In this document: piece after piece, positions 42,860-51,150 of the stretch | Position numbering within the stretch: position 1 is the first letter of the stretch | How the letters are laid out: each line of letters opens with the position of its first letter | Assembly: GCF_001888805.2 (NCBI RefSeq) | Contig: NZ_CP019113.1 | Coordinates: 434,001-498,000 of the forward strand | Origin: Enterobacter sp. SA187 | GTDB lineage: Bacteria; Pseudomonadota; Gammaproteobacteria; Enterobacterales; Enterobacteriaceae | Reading direction: 5' to 3' | Length of the DNA stretch: 64,000 nt | Notes under the pieces: generated by a model | Told to the model about the DNA's origin: nothing | Database searches by the model: none | What the model saw: the letters and a program-made list of their open reading frames with translations, nothing else | Made by a program: the position numbers and the translations under genes

Positions 42860-43869
42860 TGACCGTCCGTAAAAATCCGGCTGGCGGTTGGATTTGTGAA
42901 CTCTACCCAAACGGCGCAAAAGGCAAACGTATCAGAAAGAAATTCGCTACTAAGGGCGAGGCTCTGGCGTTTGAGCAATACACCGTTCAAAACCCGTGGC
43001 AGGAAGAAAAGGAAGACAGGCGCACGTTAAAAGAGCTGGTTGATTCATGGTATAGCGCTCATGGCATTACCCTGAAAGACGGCTTGAAACGCCAGTTAGC
43101 CATGCACCATGCTTTTGAGTGTATGGGCGAACCACCCGCACGCGATTTCGATGCGCAGATGTTTTCCCGCTACCGAGAAAAACGGTTAAAAGGTGAGTAT
43201 GCTCGTTCAAACAGAGTGAAAGAGGTATCGCCTCGCACACTTAATCTTGAGCTGGCCTACTTCCGGGCGGTGTTCAATGAGCTAAACCGTCTCGGAGAAT
43301 GGAAGGGTGAAAACCCACTGAAAAATATGCGCCCATTCCGCACAGAAGAAATGGAAATGGCCTGGCTAACTCACGACCAGATTGCGCAACTGCTCGGTGA
43401 GTGTAAACGGCATGACCACCCTGATTTAGAAACCGTGGTAAGAATCTGTCTCGCCACTGGCGCACGGTGGTCTGAGGCTGAGAGTCTGAGAAAAAGCCAA
43501 CTCGCGAAATACAAAATCACATACACCAACACTAAAGGCAGAAAAAACCGCACCGTCCCAATCAGCAAAGAGCTCTATGAGTCTCTACCTGATGATAAAA
43601 AAGGCCGGTTGTTTAGTGATTGTTATGGCGCGTTCCGGTCTGCTCTGGAAAGAACAGGCATCGAACTACCGGCAGGACAACTTACCCATGTTTTGCGCCA
43701 TACCTTCGCCAGCCACTTTATGATGAATGGTGGTAATATTTTGGTCTTGCAGCGCGTACTCGGTCATACCGACATAAAAATGACAATGCGATATGCGCAC
43801 TTTGCCCCCGACCATCTCGAAGATGCAGTAAAACTAAATCCTTTAAGCTCTTTGAATCAGGGACTTTAG
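42859..43869 (+). CDS. int: integrase (tyrosine recombinase)
   Basis: P2/186-type tyrosine recombinase, 336 residues, which inserts the phage at ileX. Catalytic residues are visible: R203 (…ATGARWSEAE…), H277/R280 (THVLRHTFASH), H303 (LGHTDIKMTM) and the nucleophile Y312 (MRYAHF). The N-terminal arm-binding domain is basic (…KGKRIRKKFATKGEA…). Its start overlaps the cI stop, so lysogens make Int from the repressor transcript, as in 186. Confidence 0.95.
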   Translation: MTVRKNPAGGWICELYPNGAKGKRIRKKFATKGEALAFEQYTVQNPWQEEKEDRRTLKELVDSWYSAHGITLKDGLKRQLAMHHAFECMGEPPARDFDAQMFSRYREKRLKGEYARSNRVKEVSPRTLNLELAYFRAVFNELNRLGEWKGENPLKNMRPFRTEEMEMAWLTHDQIAQLLGECKRHDHPDLETVVRICLATGARWSEAESLRKSQLAKYKITYTNTKGRKNRTVPISKELYESLPDDKKGRLFSDCYGAFRSALERTGIELPAGQLTHVLRHTFASHFMMNGGNILVLQRVLGHTDIKMTMRYAHFAPDHLEDAVKLNPLSSLNQGL

Positions 43870-44775
43870 ATGAAAGATAAAAATTGCTCTTTATGTCATT
43901 CCTTAACGGAAATAAAAAGCCACCTGCATGAATTAGCTATTTTGACGGAATGCTTCTACGGAGATCATAGATCAAACTTTCTTGCAATGAATCAGTGGTT
44001 AACTCTATCTTCAACTCTTGATAATGTAGAAATAAATCCTTATTTGCATGATAGAAGTTCATTATCAATAATGTGCCGTCCGCATTACGAAGCATTAGAG
44101 TCTGACAGGAAATACTTTAGTGCCTATACCACAGAGTTAACTAGACTTTTCTTCGTTTGCAATGCTTTAGAAGAAGTCTATAGGTTTGTATCAACCTTCT
44201 TTACTAATGAGCTAAATACATCCTTCAAGAACCCTGTCAGAGACAACAGTATGAAATCTCTGATTTTATTTGATAAAATTGAGGAAAAGCATTTACCAAA
44301 ACATTTCGAACATTACAATCAAAACTTATGCACTTTATTCGAACGATACACCTCGCTTTATAACAAAAAAGTGAATAATAAATTAAGTTACCCTAAAGAA
44401 CACCGTTGCTATGCCCTCAATATTATTCGAAATATAAGAAATGACATCGCACATGGGGTAATCCCTATAAATCTTAACCCAGAGTATGGTTTTACAGGTG
44501 ATAACTGGAAAACATTATATTTTTTGATTCAACGAGCAACAAGAACCATCCTTCTGTATATTCAGGCTTTTTTATCAAAGTACGGAAATGATTTTGATAT
44601 GGAAGAATATTATGAAAGAGTTGGCTATATATATTGGCTTGAATCCAAGGATATCAGAAACGAGTGTACAGAGTCAGTAGAAGTATCAGAACCTGCTGAT
44701 TTGTCAGCTTTGCTCTCTGAGCTGCATCTTAAATCTGGTTTCGGATACTACCGATTCATCGACTCAAGTTACTAA
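43870..44775 (+). CDS. HEPN-motif protein of unknown function, prophage cargo
   Basis: Protein of 301 residues that I cannot assign to a named family. Near the C-terminal third is …IIRNIRNDIAHGVIP…, an exact R-N-x3-H (R190-H195) HEPN ribonuclease motif within a predicted helical bundle. The N-terminus has CSLCH (C6, C9) with further H and C residues, possibly metal-binding. The gene starts on the base after the int stop, so it is expressed with cI and int in the lysogen. It is very AT-rich against GC-balanced int. The place between int and attR is a common cargo slot. An abortive-infection RNase is a reasonable inference; an effector-free HEPN scaffold is the alternative. Confidence 0.6.
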   Translation: MKDKNCSLCHSLTEIKSHLHELAILTECFYGDHRSNFLAMNQWLTLSSTLDNVEINPYLHDRSSLSIMCRPHYEALESDRKYFSAYTTELTRLFFVCNALEEVYRFVSTFFTNELNTSFKNPVRDNSMKSLILFDKIEEKHLPKHFEHYNQNLCTLFERYTSLYNKKVNNKLSYPKEHRCYALNIIRNIRNDIAHGVIPINLNPEYGFTGDNWKTLYFLIQRATRTILLYIQAFLSKYGNDFDMEEYYERVGYIYWLESKDIRNECTESVEVSEPADLSALLSELHLKSGFGYYRFIDSSY

Positions 44776-44780
44776 TCAAA

Positions 44781-44809
44781 TGGCGATAAAATGGCGATAA
44801 AGATGGCGG
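44781..44809. promoter_or_regulatory. putative integrase arm-type sites, right end
   Basis: Three tandem ATGGCGATAAA-like units (TGGCGATAAA-ATGGCGATAA-AGATGGCGG), spaced about 10 bp. The left end has a matching TGGCGATAGAATGGCGG at 12357-12373. One helical turn spacing and presence at both ends fit Int arm-binding sites. Confidence 0.55.
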
Positions 44810-44893
44810 AAGAAGGCAGTTACTGGCAAACAACGGCAATCTATGTCAATGATAAATAACGCAAAACATTGATTTTCGGTTGTTCCGGCAGGA

Positions 44894-44940
44894 ACTCATA
44901 ATCGCTTGGTCGCTGGTTCAAGTCCAGCAGGGGCCACCAG
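44894..44940 (+). repeat. attR, 47-bp core identical to part of ileX
   Basis: Exact second copy of 12242-12288: anticodon arm to CCA plus one base of tRNA-Ile2. It lacks the 5' half of a tRNA and is not a functional gene. It marks the right prophage boundary. Confidence 0.95.
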
Positions 44941-44949
44941 GTTAAACAA

Positions 44950-44981
44950 GGAGTTAGATGAAAATCATCTGACTCCTTTTT
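44950..44981 (+). terminator. terminator beyond attR (original ileX terminator)
   Basis: Stem GGAGT-AGATGA / TCATCT-ACTCC with one mismatched pair, AAA loop and a T-run (44977-44981). It is probably the native ileX terminator displaced by the prophage. Confidence 0.8.
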
Positions 44982-45021
44982 GTTTTCAGACGATAAAGTT
45001 TTACCGTTCATATAAGTAACA

Positions 45022-45114
45022 CCCCTACCCCCCTGATTTTAAACGGCTATCCCCCCAAACACCCACCAATCCCCCAAAAAGTATCAGACTATAACTCCTG
45101 ATTTGTGTCCCCCC
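45022..45114 (-). other. G-rich (minus strand) interval upstream of the PTS operon
   Basis: No gene is seen between attR and 45199. The plus strand has C-runs of 4, 6, 6, 3, 5 and 6 at 45022, 45028, 45051, 45062, 45071 and 45109, so the minus strand could form a G-quadruplex. The promoter of the following operon must lie in or after it. Confidence 0.5.
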
Positions 45115-45199
45115 TCACTTGTGGGTTTTTTGGTCACTACCCAGAATACCTTCCACCGCGCGTCGCGCATTCTGGCGTTTATTCACTGAGGGAAAAGCA

Positions 45200-45505
45200 A
45201 TGAAAAAGATCTTCTTATGCTGTGCTGCCGGTATGTCTACCAGCATGTTAGTGGAAAAAATGAAACAGTCCGCCAGCAGTCGTAACGTAGAAGTGGAAAT
45301 TACCGCGGTTCCCGTTTCGGACTTTGAACAGATCGTCACGGAAGCCGACGTGATTTTGCTGGGGCCGCAGGTGAAGTTCCAGTTGCAGAGTTTACGGGCT
45401 GCCGCCGCCACGCACGGCGTGCCGGTGGATGCTATCGATATGATGCAATATGGATCGATGCAGGGGGATAAAGTCCTCGATCACGCCCTGTCACTGGTAA
45501 AATAA
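45200..45505 (+). CDS. PTS lactose/cellobiose-type IIB component
   Basis: Soluble IIB domain of 101 residues that passes phosphate from IIA to the incoming sugar. The phospho-cysteine is C8 in CCAAGMSTSM, and …ADVILLGPQVKFQL… is family-typical. The start is the ATG at 45200 behind GAGGGA; the frame is open for 27 codons upstream but without homology. First gene of a three-gene operon (IIB, GH1, IIC) that has no IIA gene. Confidence 0.94.
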   Translation: MKKIFLCCAAGMSTSMLVEKMKQSASSRNVEVEITAVPVSDFEQIVTEADVILLGPQVKFQLQSLRAAAATHGVPVDAIDMMQYGSMQGDKVLDHALSLVK

Positions 45506-45514
45506 GGATCGCCC

Positions 45515-46918
45515 ATGAAATACCGCTTTCCTGATAAATTCTGGTGGGGCACGGCGACCAGCGCCACCCAGTCCGAAGGGCGCTTACCCGGCGACCGCAA
45601 AGGCGACAATATCTGGGATTATGCCTCGCATTACTATAACGAGCGTTTTTATAACGGCGTCACCGCCGACGATACCTCCGGGTTTTATCAGCACTGGCGG
45701 GACGATATTCAGCGCGCGAAAGATATTGGCCTCAACTCCTTTCGCACCTCTATTTCCTGGTCACGATTAATACCTGACGGGGATGGCGACATTAATCCCC
45801 TCGCGGTTGAGTTCTATAACCAGGTTATTAATGAACTCATTGACCAGGGCATTGAGCCCTTTATTAATCTTTATCACTTCGATATGCCAATGGCATTGCA
45901 GGAAAAAGGCGGTTTTGAAAATCGTGATGTAGTGGAGGCCTTCGCCCGTTACGCCGACATCTGCTATCAGCTGTTTGGCGATCGGGTGCGCTACTGGTTT
46001 ACTTTTAATGAGCCCCTTATTCCGGCAGAAGCGGGTTATCTTCATCCCCGCCATTATCCTTACGTCAGCGATTTTCGTCGCGCAGCCCAGGTGCTGCACC
46101 ATATCGTTATTGCCCACTGCAAAGCGGTGGCGGCCTGGCGTAAAAGAAATCTGCCGGGAAAAATTGGCATTATTATGGATGTCATTCCGGTGTATCCCCG
46201 CAGCGACAGCCCGGACGATCGGCAGGCGGCGGTGATGGCGGATCTGTTTTATACCCGCAGTATTAACGAGCCGATATTACTGGGCCGCTATCCGCCGGAA
46301 TTGCTCGCCATCCTCAACGAACACAATCAGCTCCCCGTGGCTTTACCGGGCGATAGCGAATTAATTGCGGCGACGCGTATCGATCTGCTGGGAATTAATT
46401 ATTATCGCCCGCGTCGGGTAAAAGCCCGCGAAACGCCCCTTGCCGAAGCGCAGGATTTTGTCCCTGAACGCTTCTTTGAGGAATACATCATGCCAGGCCG
46501 CCGGATGAATACTTCCCGCGGCATCGAAATCTATCCTCCCGCGCTGTATGACATCGCAATGCTGATAAAGGATCGCTACGGCAATATTCCGTGGTTCGTC
46601 TCGGAAAATGGAATCGGCATCATGGACGAAGAGCAGTTTATGGTGAATGGCGAAGTGCAGGACGATTACCGCATTGCCTTTCTTGAGGAACATCTTACCT
46701 GGCTGCATAAGGCCATTGCCGACGGAAGCCAGTGTCTCGGCTATCACATGTGGACCTTTATCGACTGCTGGTCCTGGCAGAATGCCTATAAAAACCGCTA
46801 CGGCTTTTATCGTCTGGATTTAGCCAGCGGGCAGCGCTCGCTGAAAAAGTCAGGCCGCTGGTTCCGCACGGTAATTGAAAATAATGGCTTTGAGGAGAGT
46901 GACCATGTCGGCTTTTGA
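45515..46918 (+). CDS. 6-phospho-beta-glucosidase, GH1
   Basis: Cytoplasmic enzyme of 467 residues that should cleave the phosphorylated beta-glucoside delivered by the PTS. GH1 hallmarks: N-terminal FWWGTATSATQSEG, acid/base E166 in TFNEPL, nucleophile E364 in VSENGIG. It shares the operon with IIB (9-bp gap) and overlaps IIC by 14 bp. The exact sugar is unknown; the GH1 family also contains 6-phospho-beta-galactosidases. Confidence 0.93.
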   Translation: MKYRFPDKFWWGTATSATQSEGRLPGDRKGDNIWDYASHYYNERFYNGVTADDTSGFYQHWRDDIQRAKDIGLNSFRTSISWSRLIPDGDGDINPLAVEFYNQVINELIDQGIEPFINLYHFDMPMALQEKGGFENRDVVEAFARYADICYQLFGDRVRYWFTFNEPLIPAEAGYLHPRHYPYVSDFRRAAQVLHHIVIAHCKAVAAWRKRNLPGKIGIIMDVIPVYPRSDSPDDRQAAVMADLFYTRSINEPILLGRYPPELLAILNEHNQLPVALPGDSELIAATRIDLLGINYYRPRRVKARETPLAEAQDFVPERFFEEYIMPGRRMNTSRGIEIYPPALYDIAMLIKDRYGNIPWFVSENGIGIMDEEQFMVNGEVQDDYRIAFLEEHLTWLHKAIADGSQCLGYHMWTFIDCWSWQNAYKNRYGFYRLDLASGQRSLKKSGRWFRTVIENNGFEESDHVGF

Positions 46919-48233
46919 TACTCTGGCAGAAAAGTTATTACCGCTGGCGAACGCCATTGGTAATCAGCGGCATATGCAGGCGATCCGCAACGGGCTTATT
47001 TCCATTCTGCCGCTGACCATTGTCGGCTCATTCTTTGTGATTTTGCTGAATATCCCCATCAAGGGCTATATGGATTTTGTCGCGCCCTGGCGCGATATGC
47101 TGGATGTTCCGTTTCGTTTTACCGTCGGGCTGATGTCGCTCTATGCCGCCTTTACCATCGGCTCTTTCCTGGGAAAAAGTTATAAGCTCAACGATATTAC
47201 CAGCGGTCTGCTGGCGATGCTGGCGACCATCCTGATGATCGTGCCGGTCAATATTAAACAGGGGGTCACCGTCGCCGGGGATGCGGTTACCGGACGGTAT
47301 ATTCCATTAAGTTCGCTCAGCTCTCAGGGGCTGTTCGGGGCGATTATCTCATCGCTGATCGCCATTGAGATTTACCGTTTTATTAAAGTGCGCAATATCG
47401 AAATCAAAATGCCCGCCGGGGTGCCGCCGGTGGTGGCGAGTTCATTCTCTGCACTATTCCCGACGCTTGCCGTGGTGCTGGTATTCTGGATCCCACGGCA
47501 CTTTTTTAATATCGATATTAACGCCATCATCAGCTATCTCATTATGCCGCTGAAAGGCTTTATGACCGGCACGAATCTGTTTGGCGGCATCGTCACGCAG
47601 TTTATGATCGACCTGTTCTGGGTGCTGGGTATTCATGGTCATGCGGTGATGGGGCCGCTGATCCGCCCGCTGTGGGATCAGGCCATTGTGCAGAATATGG
47701 AGCTGTTCCAGTCCGGCGTCAGTGCTTATGACCTGCCGAATATTTTCACCGAGCAGTTCTTCCAGTGGTATGCGCAGATGGGCGGCACCGGTTCGACGCT
47801 GGCGCTGGTGGTGTTATTTATCCGCTCGCGGGTAATTTACCTGAAACAGCTGGGAAAAATTTCCTTCATTCCCGGCTTGTTTAATATCAATGAACCGATG
47901 ATTTTTGGCGCGCCCATTGTGATGAACCCTCTGCTGGCCATTCCCTTTATCCTGGCGCCGATGGCAAACACGCTGGTGGTCTATCTCTGCACCATCAGCG
48001 GCCTGATCCCGCGCATGATGGTTAAACCGCCCTTTACCGTTCCGGCCCCGCTCGGGGCGCTGATCACCACGAACTGGAATTTAATCGCCTGCGGACTGGT
48101 GTTTGTCTGCTTCTTTATCTCCCTTGCCATCTACTACCCGTTCTTTAAGGTGTACGAGAAAAAGATGCTGGAAACCGAGCGCCATCAACAGGCGGAAGAA
48201 AAAGCCAGAGAAGCGGCGCAGGCCAGCAGCTAA
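46905..48233 (+). CDS. PTS cellobiose-type IIC permease
   Basis: Membrane permease of 442 residues with about ten transmembrane segments. The substrate-binding signature …FNINEPMIFGAPIVMNPLLAIPF… is that of lactose/cellobiose-family IIC proteins. The start is the ATG at 46905 (MSAFDTLAEKLLP…), inside the GH1 reading frame and behind GAGGAG, so the two are translationally coupled. The C-terminus is charged and helical. Confidence 0.93.
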   Translation: MSAFDTLAEKLLPLANAIGNQRHMQAIRNGLISILPLTIVGSFFVILLNIPIKGYMDFVAPWRDMLDVPFRFTVGLMSLYAAFTIGSFLGKSYKLNDITSGLLAMLATILMIVPVNIKQGVTVAGDAVTGRYIPLSSLSSQGLFGAIISSLIAIEIYRFIKVRNIEIKMPAGVPPVVASSFSALFPTLAVVLVFWIPRHFFNIDINAIISYLIMPLKGFMTGTNLFGGIVTQFMIDLFWVLGIHGHAVMGPLIRPLWDQAIVQNMELFQSGVSAYDLPNIFTEQFFQWYAQMGGTGSTLALVVLFIRSRVIYLKQLGKISFIPGLFNINEPMIFGAPIVMNPLLAIPFILAPMANTLVVYLCTISGLIPRMMVKPPFTVPAPLGALITTNWNLIACGLVFVCFFISLAIYYPFFKVYEKKMLETERHQQAEEKAREAAQASS

Positions 48234-48242
48234 GCGCATTTC

Positions 48243-48264
48243 CCCTCTCCCGGACGGGAGAGGG
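48243..48264. terminator. hairpin between convergent IIC and aldolase genes
   Basis: Perfect 9-bp stem CCCTCTCCC/GGGAGAGGG with a GGAC loop, 9 bp after the IIC stop and 9 bp before the end of the convergent gene. No T-run on either side. Confidence 0.5.
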
Positions 48265-48272
48265 AACGCCTG

Positions 48273-49493
48273 TCAGAATTCGGTATCCAGTTCTTCCAGC
48301 ACGTTGTACTCATCGTCCACCAGCAGCAGCGTTTTCCATTTATCGAACGTCAGGCACGGGTGCGAGGTACTGAACAGCAGAATATCCCCCACCTGCACCT
48401 CTGCGCCGGGCCGGAGTGTCAGCATGGCGTGCTGATCCATTATGCCGGTGGTTTCGATCAATGCTGAAGGATCAGCCAGCGCTTTACCCTGCCGGTAATG
48501 GGCGATCGGCTGCGGCAGTCCGGCGTCAAAGGCGCTGTCGCGCTTGCCGAAGTTGACGATAGCCCGCCCTGCTTCCGGTACCGACTGCACCATGGCCGCC
48601 AGCTCCATCGCACAGGTCAGATCGCCGCCCAGATCGCAGGCAACGCAGTCGCGCGCCATCAGCGCATGCTGCGCCTTGTGATAAATTCCACCATCATGGG
48701 TGATATAGCAGCCGGGCCGAATGGCGATGCGGCAGTCCGCCGGTTTTTTTGCCGCCAGCCAGACGTTACAGACCACGTCGTACCACACCGAGCCCGCGCC
48801 GGTGAGCAGGAATTCACCGTCGACATAGCGCTCCAGCTGGCAGGCCAGCGCCGCCGCCTCGCGCAGGAAAGCTTCCACCTGCGGCTGTGGATTATCGCCG
48901 TGCACCACGCCTTCATACAGCTCCAGCCCGCGCAAGCGCAGCCCCGGCAGATCCGCCACCGTAGCGGCCAACGCCAGCGCTTCATCCGCGGTACGGCAGC
49001 CGCAGCGGCCCCCCGGCACGCCCAGCTCAATCAGTACGTCCAGCGTCTGCTGCTGCGCGCTGAAAAACGCGGAAAGCACCTGCGCATTGGCCGCGCTGTC
49101 CACACAACACAGATAGTCCACATCCGGATAGGTGTTCTTCAACTGTGAGATCAGCGTCATGTTCGCCTTCCCCACCAGTTGATTCACCATCAGCACGCGC
49201 CTGATGCCGCTCGCCATGGCGATGCTGGCCTGCCACGCACTGCCGACGCCAATCGCCCAGGCGCCCGCCTGTTGTTGCCGCTGAAAGATCCACGGCGTCA
49301 TGGTGGTTTTACCGTGAGGCGCAAGAGAAACGCCGCGCGCGTCGGCGTAATCCTGCATCCACTGAATATTGTTCTCCAGGGCGGTTTTTTTGATCAGCGC
49401 TGCGGGCAGGCAGACATCCTCATTCAGGACGTTGGCCGGGGTAAACATCAGGGCGGCTTTATGGGGTACGAGGTGTTCATTCTGGTATTTCAT
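48273..49493 (-). CDS. D-threonine aldolase/D-serine dehydratase-like PLP enzyme
   Basis: Protein of 406 residues of the fold-type III PLP family with an alanine-racemase-like barrel and a C-terminal D-serine-dehydratase-like domain. The PLP lysine should be K62 in LAPHGKTTMTP. The C-terminal metal-binding pair H…C lies in …FSTSHPCLTFDKW…. The product acts on D-hydroxy amino acids (deaminase or aldolase). It is divergent from a D-aminoacylase and a RidA gene, so the trio likely catabolises N-acyl-D-amino acids. The precise substrate cannot be told. Confidence 0.85.
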   Translation of the reverse strand: MKYQNEHLVPHKAALMFTPANVLNEDVCLPAALIKKTALENNIQWMQDYADARGVSLAPHGKTTMTPWIFQRQQQAGAWAIGVGSAWQASIAMASGIRRVLMVNQLVGKANMTLISQLKNTYPDVDYLCCVDSAANAQVLSAFFSAQQQTLDVLIELGVPGGRCGCRTADEALALAATVADLPGLRLRGLELYEGVVHGDNPQPQVEAFLREAAALACQLERYVDGEFLLTGAGSVWYDVVCNVWLAAKKPADCRIAIRPGCYITHDGGIYHKAQHALMARDCVACDLGGDLTCAMELAAMVQSVPEAGRAIVNFGKRDSAFDAGLPQPIAHYRQGKALADPSALIETTGIMDQHAMLTLRPGAEVQVGDILLFSTSHPCLTFDKWKTLLLVDDEYNVLEELDTEF

Positions 49494-49695
49494 AACAACG
49501 CTCCTCAGGGGAATCAGTATCTTTCAGATCGGGTATCTTTTATAACTTACTGTAATTTAAACAAGTATTAATTTAAAACCACCGATAGTGAATAAAAGTA
49601 TCATAAATTCATATGCGTTTTGTGTCATTTTCCACTGTTTTTATCCCTTGTAAATGGTTAACTTCAGCGCAGACCAAAAGGGGGGTGAGGATCAC
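49494..49695. promoter_or_regulatory. divergent promoter region of the D-amino-acid module
   Basis: About 200 bp of AT-rich DNA between the divergent aldolase and deacylase genes, expected to hold both promoters and the regulator site. TATAAC (49541) and TATCAT-like words are present; no clear palindrome stands out. Confidence 0.4.
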
Positions 49696-51150
49696 ATGAA
49701 GTTCGACTATCTGTTCAGGAATGTCACGGTTATCGATGGATCAGGCGGCGCAGAGTACCGGGCGGATGTGGCGATCAAAGGCGATCGCATCGCAGAGATT
49801 GCGCCGGCTATCGAAGGCCACGCCGTGCGGGAAATCGACGGCAGCGAGCGCGTACTGGCGCCGGGATTTATCGATGTCCACACCCATGACGACATCAATG
49901 TTATCCGCATGCCTGCTTATTTACCGAAAATCAGCCAGGGCGTGACCACGGTGATCGTCGGCAACTGCGGGATCAGCGCCGCCTGCGCGACCATGCACGG
50001 CGAAGTACCCGATCCAATGAACCTGCTCGGCGAGGCGCAGCAGTTTGTCTTCCCGACGGTGGACGCCTACGCGCAGGCGATTGCGCAGGCGCGCCCGGCG
50101 ATTAACGTCGGCACGCTGATCGGCCACACCGCCCTGCGCAACAATCATATGGACGATCTGTTCCGCGCGGCCACGGCGGAGGAAATCGCCGGTATGCGCG
50201 CGCAGCTCAAAGAGGCGCTGTCGCAGGGCGCGCTGGGCCTCAGCACCGGGCTGGCCTACGCCAGCGCCTTCCAGTCCACCACTGAAGAAGTGATGGCGCT
50301 GGCGGAGGAGCTGGCGGCGGAAAACGGCATCTATACCACTCATCTGCGTTCGGAATTTGAACCCATTCTGGAGGCGCTGGACGAGGCGTTTCGTATCGGT
50401 CGCCACGGCAGGGTGCCGGTGGTGGTGTCGCACCATAAATGCGCCGGGGCAAAAAACTGGGGGCGCACTGTGGAGACGCTGAAGCTGTTCGACACCGTGC
50501 GCCAGCAGCAGGAGGTTGCCTGTGACTGCTACCCCTACTCCGCCTCCTCGTCCACGCTGGACATGAAGCAGATCACCGACGAGTTCGACATCATCATCAC
50601 CTGGTCTGAACCGCATCCGGAGGTGGCCGGGCAGTCGCTTAAGCAGATCGCCGAAAGCTGGTCGATGTCGCTGCATGACGCGGGCAAATTACTGATGCCT
50701 GCCGGGGCCATTTACTACAACATGGACGAGCAGGATGTGCGCCGCGTGCTGCGCTATCCGGTGACCATGATAGGCTCTGACGGTCTGCCGAACGATCCGA
50801 TGCCGCATCCGCGTTTATGGGGCGCCTTCCCCCGCGTGCTCGGCCATTACAGCCGCGACGAAAAGCTGTTCCCGCTCACCGTGGCGGTGCACAAGATGAC
50901 CGGCCTGTCGGCGGCCCGTTTCCGGCTGCCCGAACGTGGGCTGGTCAAACGCGGCTATTATGCGGATCTGGTATTGTTCGATCCGGCCACCGTGCGGGAT
51001 GTGGCCAGTTTCAGCGATCCCAAACAGCCCGCCGCCGGTATTGAAGCGGTGATGGTGAATGGGGTAATGAGTTATGGTCAGGACCAGCAGGTCACTGGCC
51101 GCGCAGGGCGTTTTCTGCGCCGGGAAAAACCAAATAAGGAGCAAAAATGA
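49696..51150 (+). CDS. N-acyl-D-amino-acid deacylase (amidohydrolase)
   Basis: Metal-dependent amidohydrolase, 484 residues from the ATG at 49696, with GTGAGG 5 nt upstream. The first metal motif is H62-T-H64 in FIDVHTHDD. Other family segments are …GHTALRNNHM…, …GLSTGLAYAS…, …VVVSHHKCAGAKNWG… and …MIGSDGLPNDPMPHPRLWG…, all hallmarks of the D-aminoacylase family. It should release a free D-amino acid from its N-acyl form in the cytoplasm. Its stop overlaps the RidA start by 4 bp. It has no signal peptide. Confidence 0.92.
   Translation: MKFDYLFRNVTVIDGSGGAEYRADVAIKGDRIAEIAPAIEGHAVREIDGSERVLAPGFIDVHTHDDINVIRMPAYLPKISQGVTTVIVGNCGISAACATMHGEVPDPMNLLGEAQQFVFPTVDAYAQAIAQARPAINVGTLIGHTALRNNHMDDLFRAATAEEIAGMRAQLKEALSQGALGLSTGLAYASAFQSTTEEVMALAEELAAENGIYTTHLRSEFEPILEALDEAFRIGRHGRVPVVVSHHKCAGAKNWGRTVETLKLFDTVRQQQEVACDCYPYSASSSTLDMKQITDEFDIIITWSEPHPEVAGQSLKQIAESWSMSLHDAGKLLMPAGAIYYNMDEQDVRRVLRYPVTMIGSDGLPNDPMPHPRLWGAFPRVLGHYSRDEKLFPLTVAVHKMTGLSAARFRLPERGLVKRGYYADLVLFDPATVRDVASFSDPKQPAAGIEAVMVNGVMSYGQDQQVTGRAGRFLRREKPNKEQK

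Larger units (their letters stand above)
12242..44940. mobile_element. P2/186-like prophage integrated in ileX
   Basis: A prophage of about 32.7 kb with every module expected of a temperate P2-group phage: integrase, CI/Apl switch, CII, replication endonuclease A, terminase/portal/capsid, lysis cassette, contractile tail and Ogr/B late activator. Structural gene order is that of P2, while the immunity and early genes read as coliphage 186. Phage 186 is also known to use a tRNA-Ile2 gene as attachment site. All essential late genes are open, so the element could be functional except that its SOS antirepressor is split. Cargo genes lie at 23699-24574, 33312-33536, 33947-35790 and 43870-44775. 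Confidence 0.96.

Noticed and set aside
44894..44940. Possible second tRNA-Ile gene
   Set aside because: Only the anticodon arm to CCA is present; the 5' half is unrelated sequence. It is the attR core.
12242..44940. Idea that the prophage is a P4-like satellite or a defective remnant
   Set aside because: All structural, packaging, lysis, replication and regulatory modules of a P2/186 phage are present and open apart from the split Tum-like gene.
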